A stretch of 7,866 bases of DNA, from assembly GCA_003135995.1 (NCBI GenBank), contig PNBM01000110.1, positions 14,357 to 22,222 of the forward strand, read 5' to 3'. The notes beneath the pieces were generated by a model that saw nothing but the letters and a program-made list of their open reading frames with translations, ran no database searches and had not been told where the DNA came from. Shown here in pieces: positions 7,415 to 7,866 of the stretch (the stretch's first letter is position 1; each line of letters begins with the position of its first letter). The DNA is from Ignavibacteriota bacterium. GTDB lineage: Bacteria; Bacteroidota; Ignavibacteria; Tepidaquicellales; Tepidaquicellaceae. Made by a program: the position numbers and the translations under genes.

Positions 7415-7516
7415 ATGAATAAAATTGCACCTGCTTTTCATTATATGCAGGAGCCGGAAACAAATTGGAATAAATTTAAGAATAATATGATTATTATTGA
7501 TTATCTTTTGTTCTAA
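7415..7516 (+). CDS. Possible 33-residue leader ORF (uncertain)
   Basis: An ATG-to-TAA frame encodes MNKIAPAFHYMQEPETNWNK and 13 more residues ending IIIDYLLF. It ends 21 bp before the start of the GH130 gene on the same strand. There is no Shine-Dalgarno, and the sequence matches no family I recognise. In AT-rich DNA a frame this short can arise by chance. It could be a leader peptide or part of the 5' untranslated region of the next gene. Confidence 0.15.
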   Translation: MNKIAPAFHYMQEPETNWNKFKNNMIIIDYLLF

Positions 7517-7537
7517 GAGTAGTACTTAATAAATATT

Positions 7538-7866
7538 ATGAGAATCACAGTTAACAGAAAAAAGGAAAGATATTACCCTGACCCCAAAAGAGTCATTACG
7601 AGATTTTTCCGCCACGTCCAACCGAATGCGAATTCCATTATTTCAAATATAGTGGATATGAGCGAAGTCGATGCCGGTATTGCATTGAATCAGGTATTAA
7701 GGGAGTTTGCAAAAAGACACAGAAATATTACTACCATATTTGAACATAATTTTGATTTGACAAAAATATATTTATCAAATTTAAGCGTAGTACTCGATAA
7801 TCTTTCGACAATCAAAAAACTCTTAATTGGATCGTATTTCACAATGGAATATTCAATAGAATCGGC
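7538..7866 (+). CDS. Long-type GH130-like protein, N-terminal part (paralogue)
   Basis: The first 109 codons of a gene that continues past the window. They align without gaps to residues 1-109 of the GH130-like protein at 1481-2959, with 68 identical residues by hand count. Conserved blocks are YPD.KRVITRFF, EFAKRHRNIT and KKLLIGS.FTMEYSIES. The visible part is only the helical N-terminal extension of the long form, so the GH130 catalytic part is inferred from the paralogue. Residues 72-90 are the most diverged stretch. The start is supported by the shared MRI..RKK opening. There is no evident Shine-Dalgarno. The gene is divergent from the secreted propeller gene and probably begins another glycan-related transcription unit. 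Confidence 0.88.
   Translation, partial: MRITVNRKKERYYPDPKRVITRFFRHVQPNANSIISNIVDMSEVDAGIALNQVLREFAKRHRNITTIFEHNFDLTKIYLSNLSVVLDNLSTIKKLLIGSYFTMEYSIES

Larger units (their letters stand above)
7192..7537. other. Divergent intergenic region with promoters in both directions
   Basis: This 346-bp, very AT-rich gap separates the minus-strand propeller gene from the plus-strand GH130 gene, so it must carry a promoter on each strand. I could not place either with confidence. A TATCTTTTG string at 7502-7510 resembles the Bacteroidota -7 element, but there is no good partner upstream. A weak stem (7427-7434 with 7447-7454, one A-A mismatch, 12-nt loop) and a 33-codon open frame (7415-7516) also lie here. 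Confidence 0.55.

Overview
The window is AT-rich bacterial DNA, most likely from the Ignavibacteriota/Bacteroidota (Chlorobi-group) lineage. The main reason is the secreted protein at 5050-7191 (minus): it ends in a type IX secretion (Por) sorting domain with the typical QNYPNPFNPAT...VYDILGKEI...STGIYFYRL pattern. Weak or absent Shine-Dalgarno sequences before most genes, with AT-rich leaders, fit the same group. The lineage is inferred from protein style only; no marker gene is present.

Layout. 1-206 (+) is the C-terminal end of a short-type GH130 glycoside phosphorylase/hydrolase, followed after 30 bp by a GT4 glycosyltransferase (237-1250, +). These two look like an operon. A convergent intergenic region (1251-1480) holds two tandem 99-bp copies. 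Each copy carries a perfect 11-bp hairpin that works as an intrinsic terminator for the minus strand. Next on the minus strand are a long-type GH130-like protein (1481-2959) and, upstream of it, a DEAD-box RNA helicase (3074-4750) with a low-complexity tail built on a 24-residue tandem repeat. A 299-bp spacer (4751-5049) contains a good minus-strand terminator for the next gene, a secreted 713-residue protein with 14 Ycf48/BNR-like repeats and the T9SS sorting domain (5050-7191). After a divergent 346-bp spacer, a second long-type GH130-like gene starts at 7538 (+) and runs off the window end. It is a clear paralogue of the one at 1481-2959 (68 of 109 N-terminal residues identical, no gaps).

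How the parts may work together. Three GH130-family genes and one GT4 lie within 8 kb, which suggests a locus for making and phosphorolytically or hydrolytically breaking down a mannose-type (or similar) oligosaccharide. The substrate cannot be read from the sequence. The helicase (RNA/ribosome remodelling) and the secreted propeller protein look functionally separate.

The most unusual signals are small palindromic elements. One is in frame inside the T9SS sorting domain (5236-5260) and adds about ten residues. The other is the hairpin in the 99-bp duplicated unit. Both contain the same 9-mer atcggggat, so they may belong to one dispersed repeat family. I found no tRNA, rRNA, CRISPR array, transposase or phage gene.
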